This document shows, piece by piece, positions 7,355 to 14,209 of a DNA stretch of 41,048 nucleotides. Position numbers and translations under genes: made by a program. Within the stretch, counting starts at the first letter, position 1. Every line of letters starts with the position of its first letter. This stretch comes from Thermoanaerobaculia bacterium (GTDB lineage: Bacteria; Acidobacteriota; Thermoanaerobaculia; Gp7-AA8). The stretch covers positions 1 to 41,048 of the forward strand of contig JADGNZ010000055.1 of the NCBI GenBank assembly GCA_017883205.1, read 5' to 3'. The notes below the pieces were generated by a model that did not search any database, was not told the DNA's origin, and saw only the letters and a list, made by a program, of their open reading frames with translations.

Positions 7355-8168
7355 TTAGGTCAACCAGGAACGTACGCGGCGGCTCAGCACCATTACGCTC
7401 GACAGCTTCGATCATCACCACTTCACAACCGATCAGTCCATCACACTTGGCGAAGTGAAGCCGGACGTGCGGACTCGTCCGGTCGTCTGGGTAATAGCCG
7501 ACAACTTCGGTCTCTCCGCAAAACCCACACTGTAGTTCGGCGCGGCGGTTGCCTTTCACGTAGAGGATTCGAGTCTCCGGTGGCGGCTGCTTCTGAGATC
7601 GACGGTTCGTCAGATGGCGGAGCAGGCGTTCGGCGTGGCCGGTGACGTTTGTCACAACAAAGCTGATCTCTACGTCTGGACGTAGCTCACGGTTGAACAG
7701 ACGGACGAATCTTTCGACGGCTTCGATCGCTGTCTCGACCATCTTGCGGGTGGTGGGTGGAAGCGGTGTTGCCTGATCGAGTTCTTTGTGTGAGAGGCGC
7801 CGATTGCGATGCGCTCTACATTCCCTGCAGGCAGACTTAACGGTCCTCAACTCGTCGCTGAAGATCTTCCAGTTCGCCGGATCGGACCGCCGCCATCCCG
7901 TCAGGTGGAGGAGCTGTTCGAGGCTCGCCGTGTCCTTACCTGCAACCTTTGCCCGATCGGTGATCCTGTTGATCCGAAGAAGAACGTCGTCGTACATCAG
8001 AGTCTGGTTCATCGCGAAGAAACCTGACCCAACCGCATTCAGAACATCGACGTTCTTCTTGTCCGAGGCGAACAAAAGAAGGAATGTGTCCCACACGTAG
8101 TGCAGCTTGTAGATGTCGGTTGTGATCTGTTCGAGCAGTTCATCGGTTGTCATGGTCGACCGTGCCAT
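7323..8168 (-). CDS. HEPN (AbiU2-like) protein with zinc-ribbon tail
   Basis: 281 residues from the ATG at 8168 (a second ATG lies at 8153); the frame extends upstream to 8408 but those 80 residues look like untranslated leader. Residues 7-165 are helical and match HEPN_AbiU2: HYVWDTFLLLFASDKKNVDV, FFAMNQTLMYDDVLLRINRI, LEQLLHLTGW, then the catalytic-type motif R121-NRRLS-H127 (R-x5-H) in ECRAHRNRRLSHKELD. The C-terminal part has CGFC (214-217) with C242 and C248, a likely zinc site. HEPN proteins with R-x(4-6)-H are often RNases. It is followed by the XRE remnant and AbiTii on the same strand, suggesting a toxin/regulator/effector cluster. Confidence 0.65.
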   Translation of the reverse strand: MARSTMTTDELLEQITTDIYKLHYVWDTFLLLFASDKKNVDVLNAVGSGFFAMNQTLMYDDVLLRINRITDRAKVAGKDTASLEQLLHLTGWRRSDPANWKIFSDELRTVKSACRECRAHRNRRLSHKELDQATPLPPTTRKMVETAIEAVERFVRLFNRELRPDVEISFVVTNVTGHAERLLRHLTNRRSQKQPPPETRILYVKGNRRAELQCGFCGETEVVGYYPDDRTSPHVRLHFAKCDGLIGCEVVMIEAVERNGAEPPRTFLVDLKDKSGSLTQQ

Positions 8169-8506
8169 CGCCGCGGACCCCCGAAAAGCGACTGACGGGG
8201 AGCGTGCAATCCCTACCTGCAATGGCAACGCCGTCAGTCGGACGTGCTCTTCCCTGGCATCGTGTGTCGTCGCCACGCGCGCGCTTGCCCGAGCCTCCGG
8301 CATCCGAAACCGGACATGGCTGATCTCATACCCGCTTCGCAAGAGCAGCAGCACGAGGCACCTGTCTGCTGACACTGCCGAGCGGCAGACGCAAGCGCCA
8401 GGTTTCAAGTCAAGAAACCTAAAGAATCCTCAAACCGGCGTCACTGCGGCGCCGCTTGCTGAAAAGTCAGAAACGCCAAAGGCGAGCTAAGTTGTTGAGG
8501 AATCAG
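8169..8506. other. Intergenic region upstream of the HEPN gene
   Basis: 338 bp with no supported gene; the open frames here are shadows. On the minus strand just after the tRNA-Glu 3' end a short hairpin (CGCC-AAA-GGCG, 8474-8484) followed by T-rich sequence may terminate the tRNA transcript. No convincing promoter for the HEPN gene could be picked out. Confidence 0.3.
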
Positions 8507-8582
8507 TGGTAGCGCATACGGGATTTGAACCCGTGTTACCGCCGTGAGAGGGCGGCGTCCTGGACCCCTAGACGAATGCGCC
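8507..8582 (-). tRNA. tRNA-Glu (anticodon CTC)
   Basis: Read on the minus strand: acceptor arms GGCGCAT/ATGCGCT (first pair G-U), D-arm TCGTCTAGGGGTCCAGGA, anticodon stem-loop CCGCCCTCTCACGGCGG with CTC, T-arm ACGGGTTCAAATCCCGT, discriminator A and an encoded CCA (8507-8509). It closely resembles E. coli tRNA-Glu. Its 3' end faces the accessory block at 1-8.4 kb, the side on which integrating elements normally insert. Confidence 0.96.
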
Positions 8583-8830
8583 AGATGGTGGGAGCGCGAG
8601 GGTAGCCGGGGCTGTCTCGCGGTGTCAAGCGCGGTTAACCTGATGCCCGGAAGAGGCATTCCCGCTGCGATGCGGGTGAGAGGCGCGGCGAACGCGAACG
8701 CGATTCCGGCCGCTTCCGCCCCCGTTTGCGCGATCGAGAGCCTGGCCGCGACATCATCGATCTGAACCTCAACGCCGCCTTGTGGGTAGGGATTTGGTGC
8801 GCTGATGGCACTCCTTAACGAGATCACAAA

Positions 8831-9862
8831 ATGACTGCGATTCCCCTACCGAGACGCTTCCGATATCACGTACTGCTTTCGTACTCGTCAGAAGACGGAG
8901 AATACGTGCACGCCGTCCGTGAGGCGTTGCTGCATCAGGAGGTCAAGGTTTGCGACTACGCGGAGGGCGTGAACTTGGGCTTACCGCTCCTGAAAACGAT
9001 CGAGCGGCGCTACACGTATGATGCGCCGTTCTGTGCCGTCTTCATTTCGAAGGCGTACCTCAAGAAAGACTGGACTAACAAAGAGCTGGCGATCGTACGG
9101 CGCGTCGCGAAACGAAAGCCGGGCTACATGTTGCCGGTCGTGATCGACGGCGCCAAGATACCGGAACTCGAAGATATCGTCTTTCTCGAGAACACGACGC
9201 TCTCGGCAAAGGAAGTCGGCGCTCGCATCGCAGCGAGGATCCGCGAGCCGCCACCGCCGCCGCGGTGGTTCTTTTCGACTGAAGTCAAAGTCGCGATCGC
9301 CGTAGCGTTGGTTGTGCTGATCCTCGCCGCGTACTTGGCCTACATCCTGTTCTGGCCCTCGCGGACATCGCTCAAGTCCGTCCAGGCAGACGCCAATGCG
9401 ATCATCGCGCACGTCATCAACAGCGGACCGAGGAGCGCCACACTCGTCGGCCAGCGGTTGCAGTTCGGGGCGCTACCGATCAAGCACGCCGAGCTGCGCC
9501 TTGAGAACCCGGCGGCGGGGACGATCGCTCCCGGCGAGCACGACGTGAGGCTGATCGCGCAGGATCGGGAGCTCTTGCCGGAGTGTGACGCGGACGGAAA
9601 CCGTCCCGGCAACCACGAGATCGTGCCGCTCCTCAGCACTCATGAAGTCAAGCTCGAAGTCAATGTCCAGGAGTCCGACGACGCTCCGGGCCATTCGAGC
9701 AAACAGGCCAAGCCGATCCCGGCGGCGGGCCTGAAACTGTTCGTCGGAAAGTGGGTACCCAGCCGTGTTCCGCCTTGCAAGAGTCCTGGTTTGCGTTCTT
9801 CTCGCCGCCTCCGCAGCGCAGGCACTTACTACCTCAAGGGTCGACGTGCAAATTGCGGGTGA
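8831..9862 (+). CDS. TIR-domain transmembrane protein
   Basis: 343 residues. Residues 10-138 form a TIR domain: YHVLLSYSSEDGEYV (strand A), CDYAEGVNLGLPLLKTI, CAVFISKAYLKKDW and TNKELAIVRR with Glu85 in the position of the catalytic Glu of NAD-cleaving TIR domains. A proline run (139-144) leads to one membrane helix (about 153-175, VAIAVALVVLILAAYLAYIL) and an extracytoplasmic domain of about 150 residues. TIR domains in bacteria are often NADase effectors of antiphage systems; a membrane-anchored form could instead sense envelope signals. Its last 98 bp overlap the next gene in another frame, and the final 30 residues look unlike a folded sequence, so its natural end may lie near residue 311. 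Confidence 0.75.
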   Translation: MTAIPLPRRFRYHVLLSYSSEDGEYVHAVREALLHQEVKVCDYAEGVNLGLPLLKTIERRYTYDAPFCAVFISKAYLKKDWTNKELAIVRRVAKRKPGYMLPVVIDGAKIPELEDIVFLENTTLSAKEVGARIAARIREPPPPPRWFFSTEVKVAIAVALVVLILAAYLAYILFWPSRTSLKSVQADANAIIAHVINSGPRSATLVGQRLQFGALPIKHAELRLENPAAGTIAPGEHDVRLIAQDRELLPECDADGNRPGNHEIVPLLSTHEVKLEVNVQESDDAPGHSSKQAKPIPAAGLKLFVGKWVPSRVPPCKSPGLRSSRRLRSAGTYYLKGRRANCG

Positions 9863-10544
9863 GCGCTGCGTCAACCTCCAAAAGGTCTTTCTCGTCATGG
9901 ACGACGTTGACGATTCGAATAACGGATGGATCGCGCTACACGACGCAGGGGATTGCCATTGGACCAAAGACCTCGGCGTGGACGACTCGTTTTCAACGAC
10001 GCTCTCGCATTTCAGTCTGCGCGTCGACTTCGCCGAGGGCCACGGCGGCGCGCGAACGGATTGCCGTCAGGCCGCCGCGAATGAAGAGACGCTCACCGCC
10101 GAGATCAAGTTCGGCTGCTGCAGCGATGTCAAGCTTCGCGATGTGCGCGTGACGACCGACCCGCCGATGCCGGTCAGCTACCTCCGCGTGGTCCCACAGG
10201 TCCGTGACAAGCGAGTCCGCGCGATCGAGTGCACCGAGGTGGCGACCTTCCCCAAAGGAACAGGCAGGATCGGACACACCCAGCTCACCGATGAGCACGT
10301 CTACCTCCAGCTCGGGACGCCCAAGCCGAAGCGCGCGATGCCCGACCTGCTCCTCGACGACATCGTGGTCGACGACGGCACACTGGTCCTGACGCGCGAC
10401 GGCGTGACCTTCCGGCTCATGGTGCAGCGCGCGAGAGGGAAGATGCGAAGCGCGCCGAACCTGTCGTCCCCGGCGATCACGCTCGACATCAAGAAGCTCG
10501 AAGAGCTGAAGTTCAAGCGCGCCGAGCTCGAGGTGATCAAGTGA
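9765..10544 (+). CDS. Exported protein of unknown function
   Basis: 259 residues from a GTG start at 9765, chosen because it is followed at once by a clean signal peptide (MFRLARVLVCVLLAASAAQA). The mature part is mainly beta-strand with cysteines that could pair (ERCVNL, GDCHWT, TDCRQA, GCCSD, ECTEV). No family was recognised. It overlaps the TIR gene by 98 bp in another frame, so the two are likely translated from one message and work together, with the secreted partner and the extracytoplasmic part of the TIR protein in the same compartment. That partnership is inference. Confidence 0.6.
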   Translation: MFRLARVLVCVLLAASAAQALTTSRVDVQIAGERCVNLQKVFLVMDDVDDSNNGWIALHDAGDCHWTKDLGVDDSFSTTLSHFSLRVDFAEGHGGARTDCRQAAANEETLTAEIKFGCCSDVKLRDVRVTTDPPMPVSYLRVVPQVRDKRVRAIECTEVATFPKGTGRIGHTQLTDEHVYLQLGTPKPKRAMPDLLLDDIVVDDGTLVLTRDGVTFRLMVQRARGKMRSAPNLSSPAITLDIKKLEELKFKRAELEVIK

Positions 10545-10548
10545 TTTC

Positions 10549-10564
10549 GTGACGTTCACGTCAC
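10549..10564. terminator. Short inverted repeat between convergent genes
   Basis: GTGACG-TTCA-CGTCAC sits in the 41-bp gap between two convergent genes. There is no T-run on either side, so termination activity is uncertain. Confidence 0.3.
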
Positions 10565-10585
10565 CTGGATTAGCGTCCGCCTTTC

Positions 10586-11212
10586 TCAGTTGCGCCCTGA
10601 AATGGCTGCCCGGATCTCGCGCGCAATCAACGCGGCGTGCGCGGTGAGGCCGTGGTCTCCTTCGTCGATGGCGATGAATTTCGAGGAGGGTGCCAGGCGT
10701 GGCTGCCACTGGCGCCATGTGTTCTCGACGAGATCGAAGGGCACGCTCTCGTCGTTGCGGCCCATGATCACGGTGACGGGCGACGGCGGAGGATCGCGGT
10801 CGACGCGCACCTGGAACATCTGTTCGAAGAACTTCCGATGGATCGGTACCTCGGCGTTCCTGGCGTGATTGAAGACGAGGATCGGATCACCGTCCGGAAG
10901 GAGCGTGCGCCAGCGGTCGGCGATGCCGAGGGCTGGGGCGATCAGGACCATGGGGGCGATGATGCCTCGTTGGGCGATGGCGAGTGCGACGAGGGCGCCC
11001 ATCGAGCTGCCGGCGATGAGGTCGGGAGGATGAGCACGTGCGACATCCATCGCGTGCTCGACGATGGCATTCCAGTCGAGAGCCTCGAACGAGGGGATGT
11101 TGAGGTCGGGCGTGATCAACTCGATCTCCGGCTCGAGCATCGGGCGAAGCGCGGTGATCTTCGCGCTGGCGGGAGACGATGCGAAGCCGTGAAAGTAGAG
11201 GAGCGTGCTCAT
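10586..11212 (-). CDS. Small alpha/beta hydrolase (YqiA/UPF0227-like)
   Basis: 208 residues starting at the ATG at 11212 (STLLYFHGFASSPASAKI). The nucleophile elbow is GSSMG (in LIAGSSMGALVAL), the acid is in MGRNDESVPF, and the histidine in DEGDHGLT. The HGF oxyanion region and short cap place it with YqiA-type esterases. The substrate cannot be deduced. The frame continues upstream for nearly 400 more codons, but that part is antisense or out-of-frame shadow of the TVP38 gene. No clear Shine-Dalgarno. Convergent with the exported-protein gene. Confidence 0.75.
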   Translation of the reverse strand: MSTLLYFHGFASSPASAKITALRPMLEPEIELITPDLNIPSFEALDWNAIVEHAMDVARAHPPDLIAGSSMGALVALAIAQRGIIAPMVLIAPALGIADRWRTLLPDGDPILVFNHARNAEVPIHRKFFEQMFQVRVDRDPPPSPVTVIMGRNDESVPFDLVENTWRQWQPRLAPSSKFIAIDEGDHGLTAHAALIAREIRAAISGRN

Positions 11213-11256
11213 CGAAAAACTACCGGGCCTTACCGATCCTGGCGTGGCGAGATTCC

Positions 11257-11928
11257 CTACTCGATCGACTTCACGCCCATCCGCTTCTTGATGTAGAGCG
11301 GAATCAAGATCAGAGCCAACAGCAAGGCGCAGACGATGGCCAGGCGTTTGAGGGCATCGCCTTGGGTCATCGTGCCGTTGACGAGCGAGTCGGCGCAGTA
11401 GGTGAAGACGAGGTGGGACGGGATGATGCCGATGAGCGTGGCCAGGGCGTAGTCGCGGAAGCGCATCTTGGCGACGCCGGCGGCATAGTTCCAGACGGCG
11501 AAGGGCGGGCCGGGGATGAGGCGCACGATGAGCATCGACATGAAGCCTGAGCTCTCGACCTGCTTGCGTACGCCGCGGCCGACGCTGCCGAATTTGTCGA
11601 GCAGACCTTCGCCGAGGAAACCGCCGACGTAGTAGGCGGCGATGGCGCCGAGAAAGCCGCCGATGATGGCGTAGAGCCCACCGAGCTTCCAACCCCAGAT
11701 CACGCCGGCGGCGATGACGAAGATGCTGGCGGGCAGCGCGAACACGCATCCGGCAGCGTAGATGGCGATGAGCACGAGCGGGCCGTACCAGAGTCCGCGC
11801 AGCCAGGTGATGAGGTCGTTGATGTGCGCTTTGGTCAGGTAGGAGCGCAGCGGTGTGAAGTAGAGCGCGGCAACGCCTCCGGCGAGGACGAAGAACGTCG
11901 CGAGCTTGATCGCATTTCGTTTGTGCAT
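11257..11928 (-). CDS. TVP38/TMEM64 (DedA-like) membrane protein
   Basis: 223 residues with about five or six membrane segments. The diagnostic core is FALPASIFVIAAGVIWGWKL, then GGFLGAIAAYYVGGFLGEGL, and the re-entrant RLIPGPPFAVWNYAAGVAKM, followed by the FRDYALATLIGIIPSHLVFT segment. Members of this superfamily are implicated in phospholipid handling and membrane homeostasis in the inner membrane. The ATG at 11928 follows a hairpin-rich spacer. It reads in the same direction as the hydrolase gene 44 bp downstream, so the two may share a message. Confidence 0.85.
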   Translation of the reverse strand: MHKRNAIKLATFFVLAGGVAALYFTPLRSYLTKAHINDLITWLRGLWYGPLVLIAIYAAGCVFALPASIFVIAAGVIWGWKLGGLYAIIGGFLGAIAAYYVGGFLGEGLLDKFGSVGRGVRKQVESSGFMSMLIVRLIPGPPFAVWNYAAGVAKMRFRDYALATLIGIIPSHLVFTYCADSLVNGTMTQGDALKRLAIVCALLLALILIPLYIKKRMGVKSIE

Positions 11929-11992
11929 TACAGGTTGGGCGGCGGGAGTTTAACTCATCGTATTGGGGGGATTGACGCGTCGGGATGAAAGA

Positions 11993-12035
11993 CATTCGGG
12001 CGGGGACGCCCGAATGCCGCGGGCGAGACGCCCGC
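11993..12035. repeat. Double GC-rich hairpin (REP-like)
   Basis: Two adjacent inverted repeats: CATTCGGGC-GGGGAC-GCCCGAATG (11993-12016) and GCGGGCG-AGA-CGCCCGC (12019-12035). They lie just past the stop of the 12040-12930 gene and may act as its 3' stabiliser or terminator. The layout of related paired hairpins is typical of REP elements. Confidence 0.6.
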
Positions 12036-12039
12036 ACTC

Positions 12040-12930
12040 CTAGGGCGCTGAGGTCACTGTCTCCGTGGCTTGCAGGGCGATGGTGACGGAGGGCTTGTCC
12101 GGGCCTTTTGGGTGGGAGATGCCGGAGAGCGTGGTTAGCGTGAGGCGGCGCCATTTCACGGGCTGGTCGAGGGTGATCTCGATCTTTGAGGTGACCGCGG
12201 CGTCGGCGAGGGAATCGAACTTGATCTCGCCCATCGAATCGATGGAGCGGACGAAGGAGAGCTCGATGACGGCGACGCGGTGGCCCTCCCGGTTCTCGAT
12301 CGCCCGCAGTGTTCCTCGGCCGGTAATGGTCTTCACGACGTGACCGAGCTCGTCGTAGCAATCGGCGAGCAGCGATGCGGGAACGTTCCACGACGCGCCG
12401 ACGGTGAGCGCGTACGGCGCGATGCAGAAGTTGGCCGACTCGACGCGAAGAGCGCGCTGCGCCAGCTCGGTGAGTCCCATCGTCTCGTCGACAGTGAGAT
12501 CCGGGCCACCGTCCGGCGTGACGGTGACGCTCCTCCCCTTCATCACGAAGAGGAGCGAACGGCCGTTCATCACGCCGAACGTGTTGCCCGATTCTTCTTC
12601 GTGGATCACGCGGCCGTAGACGCGGCGAAAACGTGAGCCGGCGGCGTCGCGCGCGAGCGTGGTGTCGGTGTACTCCTCGCGGTCGGCGCTGGCGATGCGC
12701 TTCGTCGTCAGGACGGTGCCGTCGAGGTCGCGGATGGTGCTGGTGCCGCCGATGTGCAGCTCCGCGGTGCCGTGAACGACGACACCGGCGGGAGCGTTGA
12801 TGACGGGAGCGATACGGACGGTTTCGACGGCGTGGGCGGACTGCGCGAGGAGGACCAGGACGAAGACAGAAAGCACGGTTGCGGGACGCCGCCGGGCCAG
12901 CCGGCGGGACGCCAGCGTTCCAACGCTCAT
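12040..12930 (-). CDS. Exported protein of unknown function
   Basis: 296 residues. The ATG at 12930 overlaps the thiolase stop (TAATG), so it is translationally coupled. The N-terminus is an arginine-rich stretch followed by ATVLSVFVLVLLAQSAHA, a signal peptide; the arginine-rich part derives from a GC-rich repeat (12881-12923). The mature protein is beta-rich with internal hints of repeats (RIAPVINAPAGVVVHGTAEL, GGTSTIRDLDGTVLTTKRIA). No family recognised; it resembles exported proteins of unknown function seen in Acidobacteriota-like genomes. Coupling with a thiolase does not suggest a role. Confidence 0.6.
   Translation of the reverse strand: MSVGTLASRRLARRRPATVLSVFVLVLLAQSAHAVETVRIAPVINAPAGVVVHGTAELHIGGTSTIRDLDGTVLTTKRIASADREEYTDTTLARDAAGSRFRRVYGRVIHEEESGNTFGVMNGRSLLFVMKGRSVTVTPDGGPDLTVDETMGLTELAQRALRVESANFCIAPYALTVGASWNVPASLLADCYDELGHVVKTITGRGTLRAIENREGHRVAVIELSFVRSIDSMGEIKFDSLADAAVTSKIEITLDQPVKWRRLTLTTLSGISHPKGPDKPSVTIALQATETVTSAP
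12881..12923. repeat. GC-rich palindromic repeat inside a coding region
   Basis: GCGGGACGCCGCCGGGCC followed by AGCCGGCGGGACGCCAGC. It closely matches the repeat at 26701-26745 in the ABC ATPase gene. Here it encodes the arginine-rich N-terminus of the exported protein. Confidence 0.55.
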
Positions 12931-14099
12931 TACTGAATGCTCTCCACGATCATGGCGATGCCTTGGCCGCCGCCGATGCATGCCGAGGCGAGGCCGAAGC
13001 GCTTCTGGCGGCGGCGAAGCTCGTACAGCAACGTGATGACAAGACGCGTTCCCGACGCCGCGAGCGGGTGGCCGAGGGCGATGGCGCCGCCGTTGACGTT
13101 GAGCTTGGCCATGTCGATGCCGAGCTCTTTCGACACGGCCAGGATCTGGCCGGCGAATGCTTCATTGATCTCGATGAGGTCGATGTCGTTCAGCGACATC
13201 CCCGCTTTCTTGAGTGCGATCTTTGTCGACGGCACAGGGCCGATGCCCATGACGTCGGGGTCGCATCCGGCGATGCCCCACGAGACGATGCGGCCGATCG
13301 GTTTCTTGCCTTTTGCGTTGTCCGCGCTCGTGACGACGACCATGGCGGCGCCGTCAACGATGCCGCTGGCATTGCCGGCGGTGACGAAGCCGTCCTTGGC
13401 AAAGGCAGGCTTCAGTTTGGCGAGGCCTTCCATTGTGGTATCGGGGCGCAGGTGATCATCGGAGGTAAACAACTCCCCTTTGCGGCCGACCGGAACGGCG
13501 ACGATCTCGTCTTTCAACCGTCCGGCGCTCTCCGCATCGGCGGCGCGCTTCTGGCTGCTCAGCGCGTACTGATCCTGCTCTTCGCGCGAGATGCTGTACT
13601 TGCGCGCGAGGTTGTCGGAGGTCTGGGCCATGTAGAGGCCGCAGTAACTGTCGAGCAGCGCAACCATCAGCGAATCTTCGAGCGCTCCCTGTCCGAGCTT
13701 CAGCCCTTTACGCGCTCCTCGGATTACGTGCGGCGCCTGCGACATGTTCTCCATGCCGCCGGCGAGTACGGTTGTCGCTTCATCGAGCTGGATCTGCTCG
13801 GCCGCGCCGATGATCGACTGGATGCCGGAGCCGCAGAGCCGGTTGAGCGTGAGCGCGGGCACTTCTTTGGGGACGCCCGCCTTGAGACCGACGTGACGCG
13901 CGCCGTAGATGGCATCGCCTGAAGTCTGCAGGGCGTTGCCGACGATCACATGATTCACTTCTTCGGGTGCGATGCCGCTGCGCGAAAGCGCTTCCTTCGC
14001 TGCGACGACAGCAAGGTCGATGGCGCTGATGTCACTGAATGCGCCGTTGTATTCGGCCATCGGCGTGCGAGCGCCGTTGAGGATGACGATGTCTTTCAA
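12930..14099 (-). CDS. atoB: Acetyl-CoA acetyltransferase (thiolase)
   Basis: 389 residues, normal length for a biosynthetic or degradative thiolase. Nucleophile Cys89 (LNRLCGSGIQ), His344 (NGGAIALGHPLAASG) and Cys374 (ACIGGGQGIA) are all present, as is GGMENMSQAPH. It interconverts two acetyl-CoA and acetoacetyl-CoA and can feed beta-oxidation or butyryl/PHB-type pathways; crotonase and 3-hydroxybutyryl-CoA dehydrogenase genes occur at 38-39.7 kb. The ATG at 14099 has AGGAG five bases upstream. Exact chain-length preference cannot be told, so the symbol is approximate. Confidence 0.92.
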   Translation of the reverse strand: MKDIVILNGARTPMAEYNGAFSDISAIDLAVVAAKEALSRSGIAPEEVNHVIVGNALQTSGDAIYGARHVGLKAGVPKEVPALTLNRLCGSGIQSIIGAAEQIQLDEATTVLAGGMENMSQAPHVIRGARKGLKLGQGALEDSLMVALLDSYCGLYMAQTSDNLARKYSISREEQDQYALSSQKRAADAESAGRLKDEIVAVPVGRKGELFTSDDHLRPDTTMEGLAKLKPAFAKDGFVTAGNASGIVDGAAMVVVTSADNAKGKKPIGRIVSWGIAGCDPDVMGIGPVPSTKIALKKAGMSLNDIDLIEINEAFAGQILAVSKELGIDMAKLNVNGGAIALGHPLAASGTRLVITLLYELRRRQKRFGLASACIGGGQGIAMIVESIQ

Positions 14100-14121
14100 T
14101 GTTGGCTCCTAGATAGGTCAA

Positions 14122-14208
14122 AAGGCAGAAGGCAGAAAGCAGAAGGCAGAAGTGGCACAAAGCACGATCAGGCAAGACCTCTGCCTTCAGCTTTCTGCCC
14201 TCTGACCC
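14122..14208. repeat. Heptamer-word inverted repeat (AAGGCAG/CTGCCTT)
   Basis: Left arm 14122-14152: four tandem copies of AAGGCAG (one reads AAAGCAG). Right arm 14181-14208: CTGCCTT, CAGCTTT, CTGCCCT, CTGACCC, that is the reverse complement words in tandem. The arms can fold into a stem of about 28 bp around a 28-nt loop. It fills the gap between the oligopeptidase stop and the thiolase start. Confidence 0.75.
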
Positions 14209-14209
14209 T

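Noticed and set aside
8441-8827. Minus-strand 128-residue open frame
   Set aside because: Runs through the tRNA-Glu gene and has no coherent domain.
10586-12391. Single 601-residue protein
   Set aside because: Only the last 208 residues form a hydrolase; the rest is out-of-frame sequence of the TVP38 and exported-protein genes.
12879-13922. Plus-strand 347-residue open frame
   Set aside because: Antisense shadow of the thiolase gene; Asp/Gly/Arg-rich as expected from GC-rich complement.
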